IMG/VR virus record: IMGVR_UViG_3300033233_000069
Location: 1-43,498 of that record
Source: a virus
Reading direction: 5' to 3' (one strand)
Length of the DNA stretch: 43,498 bases
Every line of letters begins with the position of its first letter. Within the stretch, counting starts at the first letter, position 1. The translations under genes were made by a program, and so were the position numbers. Shown here piece after piece: positions 1 to 6,925 of the stretch. A model generated the notes under the pieces. That model saw only the letters and a list, made by a program, of their open reading frames with translations. It ran no database searches and was not told where the DNA came from.

Positions 1-43
1 CATACAGCGCGCACGGAAACACACAACACGGAGGCTTGTCACA

Positions 44-253
44 ATGCGTCACATCAGCGTCAATACAACCGATGGTCAGGTTGCGATGGCACTCGTAGCG
101 CGAGAATGTGCCCGCCGTAGGATGGGGGGCGCTCGTGTCACCGGCTACGTAGCAGCCGCAACAAACCTGCCGAATGACATGGTGGCCATCTTCATGGCTG
201 GCCACCCCGACTCGGCCCTGAGCACGTTCTTCGTGACCGTGGAGGGAGTGTGA
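44..253 (+). CDS. Small hypothetical protein (69 aa)
   Basis: The start is supported by a strong GGAGG about nine bases before the ATG. The product is a small soluble protein with no membrane segment. The N-terminal half is alanine- and arginine-rich, and the C-terminal half reads like beta strand (MVAIFMAG, STFFVTVEGV). I do not recognise a family. Its stop overlaps the ribosome binding region of the next micro-gene at 255. It opens the plus-strand early operon in this window, and the promoter probably lies to the left of position 1. Confidence 0.7.
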   Translation: MRHISVNTTDGQVAMALVARECARRRMGGARVTGYVAAATNLPNDMVAIFMAGHPDSALSTFFVTVEGV

Positions 254-254
254 C

Positions 255-344
255 ATGCGCGCCGTCTGTTCCGACCATCGGCTGCCCGTCCACGATGCAG
301 GCAGCCGACCCAATCACTGCAAGTTGTGTCGGAGGGTTGTGTGA
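255..344 (+). CDS. Micro-protein with CxxH/HCxxC zinc-finger spacing (29 aa)
   Basis: A 29-codon frame starts with ATG one base after the preceding stop and is preceded by GGAGGGAG at a good distance. It encodes a peptide with the pattern C-S-D-H near the N-terminus and H-C-K-L-C near the C-terminus, the ligand spacing of a small zinc knuckle. It ends one base before the ATG of the next gene, so it fits exactly between its neighbours. The alternative is a GTG start at 250 in another frame that would extend the next gene. I prefer the two-gene reading because each ATG has its own Shine-Dalgarno sequence. The function is unknown; zinc binding is inferred from ligand spacing only. Confidence 0.45.
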   Translation: MRAVCSDHRLPVHDAGSRPNHCKLCRRVV

Positions 345-345
345 C

Positions 346-537
346 ATGACCGCTGATGAACGATACCGCGCTGCAAACCGTGACCCGCATTGCGGGGCGA
401 GTGAGTCGCCCTGCATGCCCGATGAGCCTTGTGCTGACCGCGACTTCCAACACGCAGAGGCCGTCGAGAGTGGCGAGTCGTGCATGACATGCGGCTGGAC
501 GTTTCTAGAGTCTGGCGCGAAGGATTGCGAGGACTGA
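346..537 (+). CDS. Small cysteine-rich hypothetical protein (63 aa)
   Basis: I start this at the internal ATG at 346 because TCGGAGGG lies directly upstream; a GTG at 250 in the same frame is the longer alternative. The product has six cysteines, including a C-M-T-C pair in a CxxCGW context near the C-terminus, so it may bind zinc. It has no membrane segment. It is followed after one base by the next ATG. No family is recognised. Confidence 0.6.
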   Translation: MTADERYRAANRDPHCGASESPCMPDEPCADRDFQHAEAVESGESCMTCGWTFLESGAKDCED

Positions 538-538
538 C

Positions 539-904
539 ATGCACGGACGCGACGCTCTGCGCGACTTCGATGTCGCGACCTACACCGCAGAACACGGCGG
601 TGGTACATTCGACGCGCTGACCGGCCGACCGTTCGAGCCGAAACACGGCTATGCCGTAGCGCGTGTAAGCGCGTTTGAGGGTGATGTGAAGGCCGAGTGC
701 ATGGAATACATTGGGCGTCACATCGCCGGGGAGTACGGCACGCCGTACTTCGGTACGTGGGTGACGCCCGAAGGGCGTATCGCTATCGACCCGGTGGAAT
801 ACGTCATCAGCCGAGAGCGTGCCATCACGCTCGGCCGTCACTACGGTCAACGCGCCATATGGGACTTCGCCGCTGGTGAAGTCATCATCATCGAGTGGGA
901 GTGA
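539..904 (+). CDS. Hypothetical phage protein (121 aa)
   Basis: This is a compact globular protein with alternating strand-like and helical stretches. Features include a GGTFDALTGRPFEP segment near residue 20, a YGTPYFGTWVTPEGR segment near residue 65 and an aromatic C-terminus (AIWDFAAGEVIIIEWE). The overall look is that of small conserved accessory proteins in phage early operons, but no catalytic motif is visible. It starts one base after the previous stop with GAGGAC upstream. Its own stop is followed after three bases by the next ATG, indicating one polycistronic message. No function is claimed. Confidence 0.75.
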   Translation: MHGRDALRDFDVATYTAEHGGGTFDALTGRPFEPKHGYAVARVSAFEGDVKAECMEYIGRHIAGEYGTPYFGTWVTPEGRIAIDPVEYVISRERAITLGRHYGQRAIWDFAAGEVIIIEWE

Positions 905-907
905 TAC

Positions 908-1336
908 ATGACCGGCGAATGGTACTGGCACGTCCACCACGACGTATTAGCTGAACCGCTAACGGCACCGCTGCAAGAGCGACTCGATTACATCAACAAG
1001 TATAAGCCGGAGAAGGAACGCGCGTTGCGTCTGCGCCTCATCCGCCCTGTTCGTGGCTCACTGCCCGCCGCTTATGACATGGCGCGGACATCCTCTGATA
1101 CAGCGCAGAAGGCTGTGAATATGGCATGGAAGGATTATGATTCAGCATGGCAGGCTTGGGATAACGTATGTTCATCTCGGGTGGACTATCATATACGGGC
1201 AAACTATCTCAAGGCATGGGGAGTCTATCGCACGGCACTGGCGGCCTATAACACGGCACGTGAGTCCGCCATCGAAGCACTACATATCATCGAGTGTCCA
1301 GACTGCCCGTGGAATGGGCAGACCATCTTCCCCTAG
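908..1336 (+). CDS. Heptad-repeat helical protein with C-terminal CPDCPW motif (142 aa)
   Basis: The N-terminal 45 residues form a conserved-looking cap (GEWYWHVHHDVL, then an LRLIRPVRG stretch). Residues from about 55 to 125 are a run of degenerate seven-residue units with tyrosine or tryptophan and alanine in phase (AYDMART, DYDSAWQ, AAYNTAR). They should form one long helix or coiled coil. The protein ends in ECPDCPWNGQTIFP, a CxxC pair that may bind a metal. GGGAG precedes the ATG. It is the last gene before the 200-base structured gap. The cap-repeat-CxxCPW design suggests a family with variable repeat number, which is inference. No function is recognised. Confidence 0.75.
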   Translation: MTGEWYWHVHHDVLAEPLTAPLQERLDYINKYKPEKERALRLRLIRPVRGSLPAAYDMARTSSDTAQKAVNMAWKDYDSAWQAWDNVCSSRVDYHIRANYLKAWGVYRTALAAYNTARESAIEALHIIECPDCPWNGQTIFP

Positions 1337-1536
1337 TAGCGCCCGCGCCCCTACTCCGCGCAGTACCAGTGCGCATAATGCGACGCGGCTGCGCGCCGAG
1401 TAGCGCGCGGTCTTCGCGCGTCAACGCAGGATTAGGGTAGGGCTGGTTTGCGACGCCCTCCCGTAATCGGCCGAGTCCAAACGCTCGGCCGGTCGGGGAG
1501 CGTGTCCACGCTCGACGTAGCATAGGAGGATAATAG
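1337..1536 (+). other. Structured non-coding leader with four hairpins
   Basis: No convincing gene lies in these 200 bases. At least four hairpins can be drawn on the plus strand. One is at 1358-1374 (5-bp stem, 7-base loop). One is at 1404-1420 (6-bp CGCGCG stem, 5-base loop). One is at 1468-1491 (8-bp CGGCCGAG/CTCGGCCG stem, 8-base loop, extendable by a G-U and an A-U pair). The last is at 1498-1513 (6-bp stem, 4-base loop). A strong AGGAGG follows just before the ATG at 1537. None of the hairpins has a clear U-tract. It may be a 5' leader, a small RNA or a factor-dependent terminator followed by a new transcript. Confidence 0.5.
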
Positions 1537-1722
1537 ATGCCCGTGAGCACCATCATTGGAACGCACATGGGTCGCTTAGTGGATGACCATGCGCGGGAGG
1601 TGCGTGCTGCTAAGAACGCGCGCAACCGTAACCGAGTTCACCCGAAGGGTGCTGTTCATGGTCTTGCAATGCCAGCATCAGCCGAAACGCTACGACGGCA
1701 GTGGGAGGGGAGGGCTAGATGA
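1537..1722 (+). CDS. Small basic hypothetical protein (61 aa)
   Basis: The ATG is preceded by a textbook AGGAGG, the strongest ribosome binding site in this part of the window. It is the first gene after the structured leader. The product is arginine-rich (segments HAREVRAAKNARNRNR and RRQWEGRAR) without hydrophobic stretches, consistent with nucleic-acid or protein binding. Its end overlaps the ATG of the amidoligase-like gene by four bases (ATGA), so the two are probably translationally coupled. No family is recognised. Confidence 0.7.
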   Translation: MPVSTIIGTHMGRLVDDHAREVRAAKNARNRNRVHPKGAVHGLAMPASAETLRRQWEGRAR

Positions 1723-3149
1723 CCGCGCGAGAGGAAGCGGTACGCACCGCTGACCTCGCAACGTGCGATTGTGACCCGTGCAAGCGCAAGAAAGGACTCC
1801 CTCATGGCGTCCACTCGCTTGCGATGCACTCGTATTCGTCGCAGCCGAGCCGGGGATGGCTCGCTCGCAAGACGGCCGCAGACCGCGCCGCTGAACGAGA
1901 AACTGGTAACCCTACTCCTACCCTCGGTGTGGAGTTGGAAACCGCCATTCAGGAACCTGCACGTATACCCGAACTACCCGGCTGTCCCATCGTCCACCCA
2001 CTGTCCCATCACGCGACGGACGATGAGGTACGTATATATTGTCTCCAAATGAACGAATGGCGGGCATGGCGCTTGCGTAATGACCGTCATATCATACGCG
2101 CCCAAGAACGTCAAACTATCGAAGGGGCCATGACGGCGGATGAGGCCGTTTCTATGGCAGCACCACGAGGGCTATGGCATGTGAAGCATGATAGCTCTGT
2201 GACTGGTCCAGAGTTTGCTAGTCATCCGGCTACGCTGGCTTATTGGCATAAGGCTCGCCCATACCTGACAAGTATGTTTAAATCCCTCTTGCATGGTGGC
2301 GTGCGTTCTCATGATGGTGACACATGCGGATTGCATATCAACATCGGCACGGATGCATTTGATGATGCAGGCCATCTTGCGCGGTTCGCTGAGATGGTCG
2401 TCCATAACCCACGTTGGTCTATGCGAATGAGTCAACGGACCCAGCATAGCGCAAACCATTGGGCGCGTTTTGGGAATGAGTTGGACTCTGACCTCCTTGA
2501 CGATTGGGCGTACAGGGTTATGCGCTATGGATATGCGTCTCAAAACCGCTATTGCGTGCTCAATGCGAGTAACCAAGGGCGTATCGAGTTCCGTTTGCCC
2601 CGTGGCACGCTGCGCATAGACCGTTTCTATGCGAAGTTGGAATGGACCGCCGCGATGGTGGAATACACTCGCGATAGCGGGCATCTTATTCAAGTGAGTG
2701 CGTTCATTCGCTGGGCTCAGGAAGTGGGTAAGTACCCGGCGCTCATGTCCTTCATGCGCGAGAAGTTTCGCGGTCGCTTCGAGGAAATGGCAGCCCCGGA
2801 ACCGGAGATGGTACCCGAGCTAGATGAACCGGACCGCCCTATCGACCCTGACCTCCTCGCGGACGTTACCGCTGAGCCGGATGAAGGCACGGAGGAAAGG
2901 CCACAGTGTAGCTGCGGGGATGGATGCCCTGATGGTGAATGCCTAGATTGCAATAGTGAGCCTGAGCTTTGTAACTCTCGACAGCCCGATGGTTCCCGCT
3001 ACTACTGTGAGTTGTGGCTGGGTCATAGCGGCCAGCATGGGTATCCAGATGTGGGTGTCTATTGGGATGACATAGAGCAGCAGCGCCTTCTCGCAGAGAT
3101 GGACGCTTCACAGATGCTCACGCCGACTAGGATGGCTATTGATGTCTGA
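1719..3149 (+). CDS. Amidoligase-like (COOH-NH2 ligase) protein with Cys-rich C-terminus (476 aa)
   Basis: The central region carries the motif series of the glutamine-synthetase/GCS-like putative amidoligases (Pfam Amidoligase_2 type). These are GVELE at about residues 70-74, DSSVTGPEF at about 159-167, CGLHINIG at about 204-211 and IEFRLPRGTL at about 290-299. Such enzymes are predicted to couple a carboxylate to an amine using ATP, through acidic and histidine metal/nucleotide ligands on strands. The N-terminus adds a CDCDPC cluster. The C-terminal 110 residues form an acidic linker followed by a cysteine-rich segment (CSCGDGCPDGECLDC) that may bind zinc. A class II glutamine amidotransferase lies two genes downstream in the same operon, a pairing known for this superfamily. 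The substrate is unknown. The family call is fairly secure; the biochemical role is inference. Confidence 0.8.
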   Translation: MTAREEAVRTADLATCDCDPCKRKKGLPHGVHSLAMHSYSSQPSRGWLARKTAADRAAERETGNPTPTLGVELETAIQEPARIPELPGCPIVHPLSHHATDDEVRIYCLQMNEWRAWRLRNDRHIIRAQERQTIEGAMTADEAVSMAAPRGLWHVKHDSSVTGPEFASHPATLAYWHKARPYLTSMFKSLLHGGVRSHDGDTCGLHINIGTDAFDDAGHLARFAEMVVHNPRWSMRMSQRTQHSANHWARFGNELDSDLLDDWAYRVMRYGYASQNRYCVLNASNQGRIEFRLPRGTLRIDRFYAKLEWTAAMVEYTRDSGHLIQVSAFIRWAQEVGKYPALMSFMREKFRGRFEEMAAPEPEMVPELDEPDRPIDPDLLADVTAEPDEGTEERPQCSCGDGCPDGECLDCNSEPELCNSRQPDGSRYYCELWLGHSGQHGYPDVGVYWDDIEQQRLLAEMDASQMLTPTRMAIDV

Positions 3150-3420
3150 TATCGACCGTCAATCCCCCATCCTGTTAGCCCTGCGCGCTCGTGCGCAAGC
3201 TGTGGACTATCGTAATCACGCGGAACCGCGCGAGCCATCATGGCATCGTCCGACAACGCAAGCCGAGGACGCGTATCAGACCATCCGTGAGAAAGGTATA
3301 GCGCGCCGTGCAGAAGAAGCGCATGCCTCAATAGCCGCATACGATGCGTTTATGACGGCGCTGCGGTCACCATTAGACGCTGCCGATGGGCAGCAGGAAG
3401 GAGACACCGGGCATGGATGA
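3142..3420 (+). CDS. Small helical hypothetical protein (92 aa)
   Basis: I choose the ATG at 3142 over the TTG at 3139. The ATG overlaps the end of the ligase gene by eight bases. The protein is charged and probably helical, rich in alanine, arginine and glutamate (AEDAYQTIREKGIARRAEEAHASIAAYDAF), with no membrane segment or catalytic motif. It sits between the amidoligase-like gene and a cysteine-rich gene, and could be a partner of either. No family is recognised. Confidence 0.65.
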   Translation: MSDIDRQSPILLALRARAQAVDYRNHAEPREPSWHRPTTQAEDAYQTIREKGIARRAEEAHASIAAYDAFMTALRSPLDAADGQQEGDTGHG

Positions 3421-3748
3421 CCCGTGTTATTGCAATGCTTGTATCGGCGTCAGTTCAGCAAATCGCATACCTAGCCTTGGCACGACAGCTTACCTCACAG
3501 CATCAGAGATTGCTTCAGTGGAGTATGCCGAGCTGGCAGCGCTCCAACACGACGCTTCGATATGTCATCCCGAATGCGGAGAATATCGCAATATCGGTGA
3601 TGATGGCGAGCATGCCCATGACAACGTAGACGGGCGATGTTGGCACCCTGACGAGGATATGCCGTCTCGTAAGGTGCGCCTAGAAGATGTATTCAGGCGT
3701 ATCGAAACACTCAATGAGTCGCGACATAAGTCGCAGGAAGGTAGGTAG
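3413..3748 (+). CDS. Cysteine/histidine-rich hypothetical protein (111 aa)
   Basis: The ATG at 3413 has GGAAGGAG upstream; a longer frame from 3386 lacks such support. The N-terminus reads DDPCYCNACIG, and the middle has ICHPECGEYR followed by several histidines and a GRCWHPDED segment, so at least one zinc site is likely. The C-terminal 25 residues are helical and charged. It is encoded between the amidoligase-like and amidotransferase genes with short overlaps, so it may belong to the same functional unit. That is positional inference only. Confidence 0.65.
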   Translation: MDDPCYCNACIGVSSANRIPSLGTTAYLTASEIASVEYAELAALQHDASICHPECGEYRNIGDDGEHAHDNVDGRCWHPDEDMPSRKVRLEDVFRRIETLNESRHKSQEGR

Positions 3749-3758
3749 CACGTCAATC

Positions 3759-4730
3759 ATGTGCATGATTGCATATCGCCCGACCGCGAAGGGACGTGGG
3801 GCGAACATTCCGACACAAGTCATAGACACAGCCATCAAGCGCCACCCTGATGGGTTTGGAGTCGCATGGCGCGAGGCTGGGCAACTGTATACCAAGCGTT
3901 TTGGGCCAGCCGAGAGAGAGGCGTTTCGTAAGACCCTCAAGCGCGTGGATAGGCGCTCCGATATCGAGTATGTGGCGCACTTCCGCATGGCTACACATGG
4001 TCCATGTGCGCAGTCGCATGCACATCCGTTCGAGTATCAGGATGCCAATGAAGGTCGCGTGTTCGTGTTTCATAATGGCATCATTGATATCGACACGGAA
4101 GCCAATGAGTCGGATACGGAAGTCTTCGTTCGTGATGTGATGGCGCATCTACCCTCGCGTTGGTGGGCAGATAAGGCCATCACATTCCTTGTCGAGCAGT
4201 CTATCGGATGGTCGCGGCTGGTTCTCATGACGGCTACGGAAACGGTCAACTTGCAAGAGAAGGATGGCACGTGGGACGGTGGTCTGTGGTATTCATCCAA
4301 TCACAAGCCTACGACGACGTACTTCTATCATGGGGGCCAAGTCTCACCCTACAACGATGACGATTGGTCACTGTCTCTAACTGCCGCCGAGAGAGCGGCG
4401 AGAAAAACATGGCCTATAAGCGTCAGGTCGCCCATCGCTATCCCGGCCAAGACGGGCGAGGACGCCTATCTACCGGACCGCCTTATAAGCCGACCATATC
4501 AGTACCACCACGGCGGCCATACCCTGACGGCCGTCAAGGATATCGACCGCTCGAAGGATGGTGATTGGCCCGAGAGCGTCATGTGCGACACGTGCTATAC
4601 ATTCGGGGATGTATATTGCATTGATGGAAATACTTACATCGACATGGGTCATCGCGTTGATGCCGATGCCGAAGCGGACGATACTCACGAAGAGGAGCGG
4701 TCCATGGATTACGAACTGACGGAAGCATAA
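3759..4730 (+). CDS. Class II glutamine amidotransferase (Ntn hydrolase) domain protein (323 aa)
   Basis: Starting at the ATG at 3759 gives Met-Cys-Met-Ile-Ala-Tyr. Removal of Met would leave the N-terminal nucleophile cysteine required by class II glutamine amidotransferases; upstream in-frame ATGs would bury it. Supporting motifs are HFRMATHG at about residues 74-81, an HAHPF segment near 87-91, HNG at 105-107 (oxyanion hole) and SDTEVF at 118-123. These are the standard layout of GATase type 2 domains, which release ammonia from glutamine. The last 120 residues are not part of that domain and include a CDTCYTFGDVYC segment and an acidic tail. Its natural partner here is the upstream ATP-dependent ligase, which could use the ammonia for side-chain amidation. 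The acceptor is unknown. Confidence 0.85.
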   Translation: MCMIAYRPTAKGRGANIPTQVIDTAIKRHPDGFGVAWREAGQLYTKRFGPAEREAFRKTLKRVDRRSDIEYVAHFRMATHGPCAQSHAHPFEYQDANEGRVFVFHNGIIDIDTEANESDTEVFVRDVMAHLPSRWWADKAITFLVEQSIGWSRLVLMTATETVNLQEKDGTWDGGLWYSSNHKPTTTYFYHGGQVSPYNDDDWSLSLTAAERAARKTWPISVRSPIAIPAKTGEDAYLPDRLISRPYQYHHGGHTLTAVKDIDRSKDGDWPESVMCDTCYTFGDVYCIDGNTYIDMGHRVDADAEADDTHEEERSMDYELTEA

Positions 4731-4740
4731 TCAGGAGGTT

Positions 4741-4938
4741 ATGGTGCATCATTACGTACTCGTAAAGATGGGTGATGTTGTCGGTGAGCGGCTGCGTGAG
4801 GGTATCGGCAACTTTTTCACCATAGAGGCTGCCGAACGTCGTCGTTTGACATTCGCCGATGCCGACATGTGGGCGATTGTTCGTGTGTTTACCGAGCCCG
4901 GTACCGCGCAGTGGGGCACGAAGGAGCCCGGCCGATGA
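4741..4938 (+). CDS. Small hypothetical protein (65 aa)
   Basis: It is preceded by TCAGGAGGTT, an excellent ribosome binding site, and lies ten bases after the amidotransferase stop. The sequence alternates hydrophobic and charged residues (HHYVLVKMGDVVGERL, ADMWAIVRVF), which suggests a small alpha/beta fold. No motif is recognised. It overlaps the next gene by four bases (ATGA). Confidence 0.65.
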   Translation: MVHHYVLVKMGDVVGERLREGIGNFFTIEAAERRRLTFADADMWAIVRVFTEPGTAQWGTKEPGR

Positions 4939-5108
4939 TAGGCACCTACGAAACATACGATGAGCGCATCATCAGGCATCGTCGTGCCATGTGTAAGCGC
5001 GACTGCCCAAGCTGCGGTTCGCCAGCGGGTGAAGCATGTCGCTGGTATACTTGGCCGTACGCGCACCCATCACGTTTACTAGGCAAGTGGGAGCAGAAAG
5101 GTAGGTAA
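4935..5108 (+). CDS. Small zinc-ribbon protein (57 aa)
   Basis: The ATG at 4935 overlaps the preceding stop, giving a 57-residue product. The core is C-P-S-C-G-S-P-A-G-E-A-C-R, the CxxCGxxxGxxC signature of tiny phage zinc-finger proteins, flanked by basic helices and followed by a histidine that could complete the site. These proteins are common in actinobacterial and other phages and are usually supposed to bind nucleic acid. No target can be read from the sequence. Confidence 0.7.
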   Translation: MIGTYETYDERIIRHRRAMCKRDCPSCGSPAGEACRWYTWPYAHPSRLLGKWEQKGR

Positions 5109-5112
5109 TGGG

Positions 5113-5313
5113 ATGAGTGGTATCGGATTGCCGAAAGGCATGACAAGTGATGAGGCGTATGTCGCCGTGGAGCAGGTGTGCTATTGCGCGGCATCTACCG
5201 CCCGCGATGGGCACTTGCATGAGGATGATGGGTCTGTGCTCTGTTTGCACTATGAGGGCGAGGACGGTAATCGTTGCCCGCAAGCTCTATCCATCGAAGG
5301 CGCTCCCGTTTGA
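5113..5313 (+). CDS. Small hypothetical protein (66 aa)
   Basis: The start ATG follows GGTAGGTAATGG, a moderate ribosome binding site. The protein has four cysteines and two histidines (VCYCAAST, DGHLHEDDG, VLCLHYEG, NRCPQAL) and could bind one metal, but the spacing fits no family I know. It overlaps the next gene by four bases. Confidence 0.6.
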   Translation: MSGIGLPKGMTSDEAYVAVEQVCYCAASTARDGHLHEDDGSVLCLHYEGEDGNRCPQALSIEGAPV

Positions 5314-5465
5314 CCGCATGGTCCATCCTGCACATTGGCACGGTGTATTTCGTGCAACGTAAGGCGGGTGGCCGCACATGGCGCTGGGGTCCGTGGCGTT
5401 CGCTATGGGCCGCCGACAAGTGCATGGAGCTACTGCAACGCAATGAGAAACGAGGTGAGTTGTGA
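5310..5465 (+). CDS. Small basic aromatic protein, TTG start (51 aa)
   Basis: The TTG at 5310 overlaps the preceding stop as TTGA, matching the coupling pattern of the operon; a longer frame from 5274 would overlap its neighbour more deeply. The product is basic and tryptophan-rich (GGRTWRWGPWRSLWAADKCMELL), with a beta-like first half. No family is recognised. It is the last gene of the second plus-strand block, before a hairpin and a probable promoter. Confidence 0.5.
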   Translation: MTAWSILHIGTVYFVQRKAGGRTWRWGPWRSLWAADKCMELLQRNEKRGEL

Positions 5466-5473
5466 GCACGTCG

Positions 5474-5496
5474 CACGGCGGCGCAGCGTCGCCGTG
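5474..5496 (+). terminator. Strong hairpin at operon break
   Basis: CACGGCGGCG and CGTCGCCGTG form a 10-bp stem (one G-U) closed by a three-base loop, starting nine bases after the stop at 5465. There is no downstream U-tract, so it is at best a terminator-like or RNA-stabilising hairpin. The lack of coupled genes on both sides supports a transcript boundary here. Confidence 0.4.
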
Positions 5497-5503
5497 ATAT
5501 ACT
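5495..5503 (+). promoter_or_regulatory. Extended minus-10 promoter candidate
   Basis: TGATATACT matches the extended minus-10 consensus TGnTATAAT at all but one base. No minus-35 match is seen 16-18 bases upstream, where the hairpin stem lies. It would start transcription near 5510, about 29 bases before the ATG at 5539. It is plausible because it falls at one of the few gaps in the plus-strand operon. Confidence 0.35.
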
Positions 5504-5538
5504 AGATATGACCACCACCCAATGAGAGGACGGTGTAT

Positions 5539-6357
5539 ATGACGAACGGCAGAGTGCGTAAGTTGGCCGCGATGGCTGACCCTGCGCAGAATGACAGCGC
5601 AGAGGAACGTCAAGTTGCTCTTGCCAAGCTCGGTATCGGGGCCGACGTTGACCCGACCGACCGCAACGCGCTGATGGTGCAGGCGGCGAACATGATTGGC
5701 CTCGTGGCCTATCAGGTCGCGCAGGCCACCACCATCGGCGACATCAAGGATGCCCGTGCACTGGCGAAGGCCGTGCAGGGCTACGTACATGACCGCAGTC
5801 TCGGCATCGAGGCCGAAAACCCAGCGGCTGCCATCGTGCTCGTGTCCGAATACAAGGCGGGCGCGGAGCTTATCCGTATGAAGGATGCGGGGGAACGCTA
5901 TAAAGGCCCCGGAGAGATACGGCCAGCTAACCAGTGGCAGGGCCGGGACCCAGCCCTGCCAACTATCGAAGACTTAGGATTGACAAAGTATCAAGCGGAG
6001 TCATGGCAACAACTCGCCCGCCAGTATCCATCCGCCGATGCGCTTATCGCTCGCATCGAGAGCATGCCTGAGGGCACCCGCGTATCGCGTGCTGCTATCT
6101 CGCCCGGCGACGCGCCGGAGGGCGTGCGGGTCCGCAAGCCTATTCCGCGCGAGGTATCTATCGAGGCGGAGTTTGACGGCATCGCGGACATTCGCAAGCT
6201 GGTCGCTGTAGCACAGGAGCTACGGGGTCCTATAGAGAACGGAGCATTAGCTATCGACATCGGGGCGCTCTCGTGGGAAGAATCGGCTGCGTTGGCGGAT
6301 GAAGTCGAAGGTGTAATCCGTATACTCGTGGCTATCATCAAGCTCGTGAGGGCATGA
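5539..6357 (+). CDS. Probable DNA-associated phage protein with helical repeats (272 aa)
   Basis: I choose the ATG at 5539 because GAGAGGA lies eight bases upstream; a GTG six bases earlier is the alternative. Residues from about 40 to 110 form a helical domain (ALMVQAANMIGLVAYQVAQATTIGDIKDARALAKAVQGY is a typical stretch, given here only for its helical pattern). A segment near 145 reads EDLGLTKYQAESWQQLA. This resembles the linker/HTH-like motif seen in ParB-like and plasmid/phage DNA-associated proteins, where ITKxQSSRWQxLA is common. The C-terminus is again helical. The domain identity is tentative. It leads the third early block and could be a regulator or replication accessory factor. 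Confidence 0.6.
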   Translation: MTNGRVRKLAAMADPAQNDSAEERQVALAKLGIGADVDPTDRNALMVQAANMIGLVAYQVAQATTIGDIKDARALAKAVQGYVHDRSLGIEAENPAAAIVLVSEYKAGAELIRMKDAGERYKGPGEIRPANQWQGRDPALPTIEDLGLTKYQAESWQQLARQYPSADALIARIESMPEGTRVSRAAISPGDAPEGVRVRKPIPREVSIEAEFDGIADIRKLVAVAQELRGPIENGALAIDIGALSWEESAALADEVEGVIRILVAIIKLVRA

Positions 6358-6656
6358 TGAGCCGCCCGATAAACCCGGACTCATTCTGGAACCGCATGGA
6401 CGGAGGTAAATCCCTGCCACGCCCGTCCCACGTCATCAAGGAAATCCGCATGCAGCTCGGTGAGTATTGGGTTAGTTGTACCTGTGGCTTCTATGCCACT
6501 GCCCCCACTGCGGCGGATAAGACGACCCTCCGGTATCACGAAGACCAGCGCGAGGATTGGTATAAGTTACCCAAGGGCACCGGGCTAGCCGAGGTGTATG
6601 CTGCCCATATCTACGAAGCGAAAAATCTACCGCAACTGATGGAGGGCGACCGATGA
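6354..6656 (+). CDS. Hypothetical protein with CTCG zinc-like turn (100 aa)
   Basis: The ATG at 6354 overlaps the preceding stop; a second ATG at 6357 is equally possible. The sequence VSCTCGFYATAPTAADKTTLRYHEDQR has a CxC pair followed by a histidine and looks like a small beta-hairpin metal site. The remainder is polar. No family is recognised. It overlaps the next gene by four bases. Confidence 0.65.
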   Translation: MMSRPINPDSFWNRMDGGKSLPRPSHVIKEIRMQLGEYWVSCTCGFYATAPTAADKTTLRYHEDQREDWYKLPKGTGLAEVYAAHIYEAKNLPQLMEGDR

Positions 6657-6925
6657 AACAACTCGACCGTCTCTCGCAGCGTGCGCTCGAACAGCAGGGC
6701 GCATCTTTGCATGAGCGCCTGACTAGTCACCGACTCGCTAAGGGGGGCGAGGCCCTCTATCGAGTGACTCTGGATGACCTTACCCTCGGTAACGAGATGG
6801 TTGTGCTCACAACGCCGACCGGCCTTGAATCCAAGCGTCGCTATGGCGCTACCGTCATCGGTCAACTGGATGAGGAACCACATGGATATGCGGAGAAAGC
6901 TCGCCCATGGGAGGACAGCCAGTGA
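6653..6925 (+). CDS. Hypothetical protein (90 aa)
   Basis: This is a small soluble protein with a helical N-terminus (LDRLSQRALEQQGASLHERL) and a beta-like middle (ALYRVTLDDLTLGNEMVVLTTPTG). No recognisable motif is present. Four-base overlaps with both neighbours support translation as part of the operon. Confidence 0.65.
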   Translation: MKQLDRLSQRALEQQGASLHERLTSHRLAKGGEALYRVTLDDLTLGNEMVVLTTPTGLESKRRYGATVIGQLDEEPHGYAEKARPWEDSQ

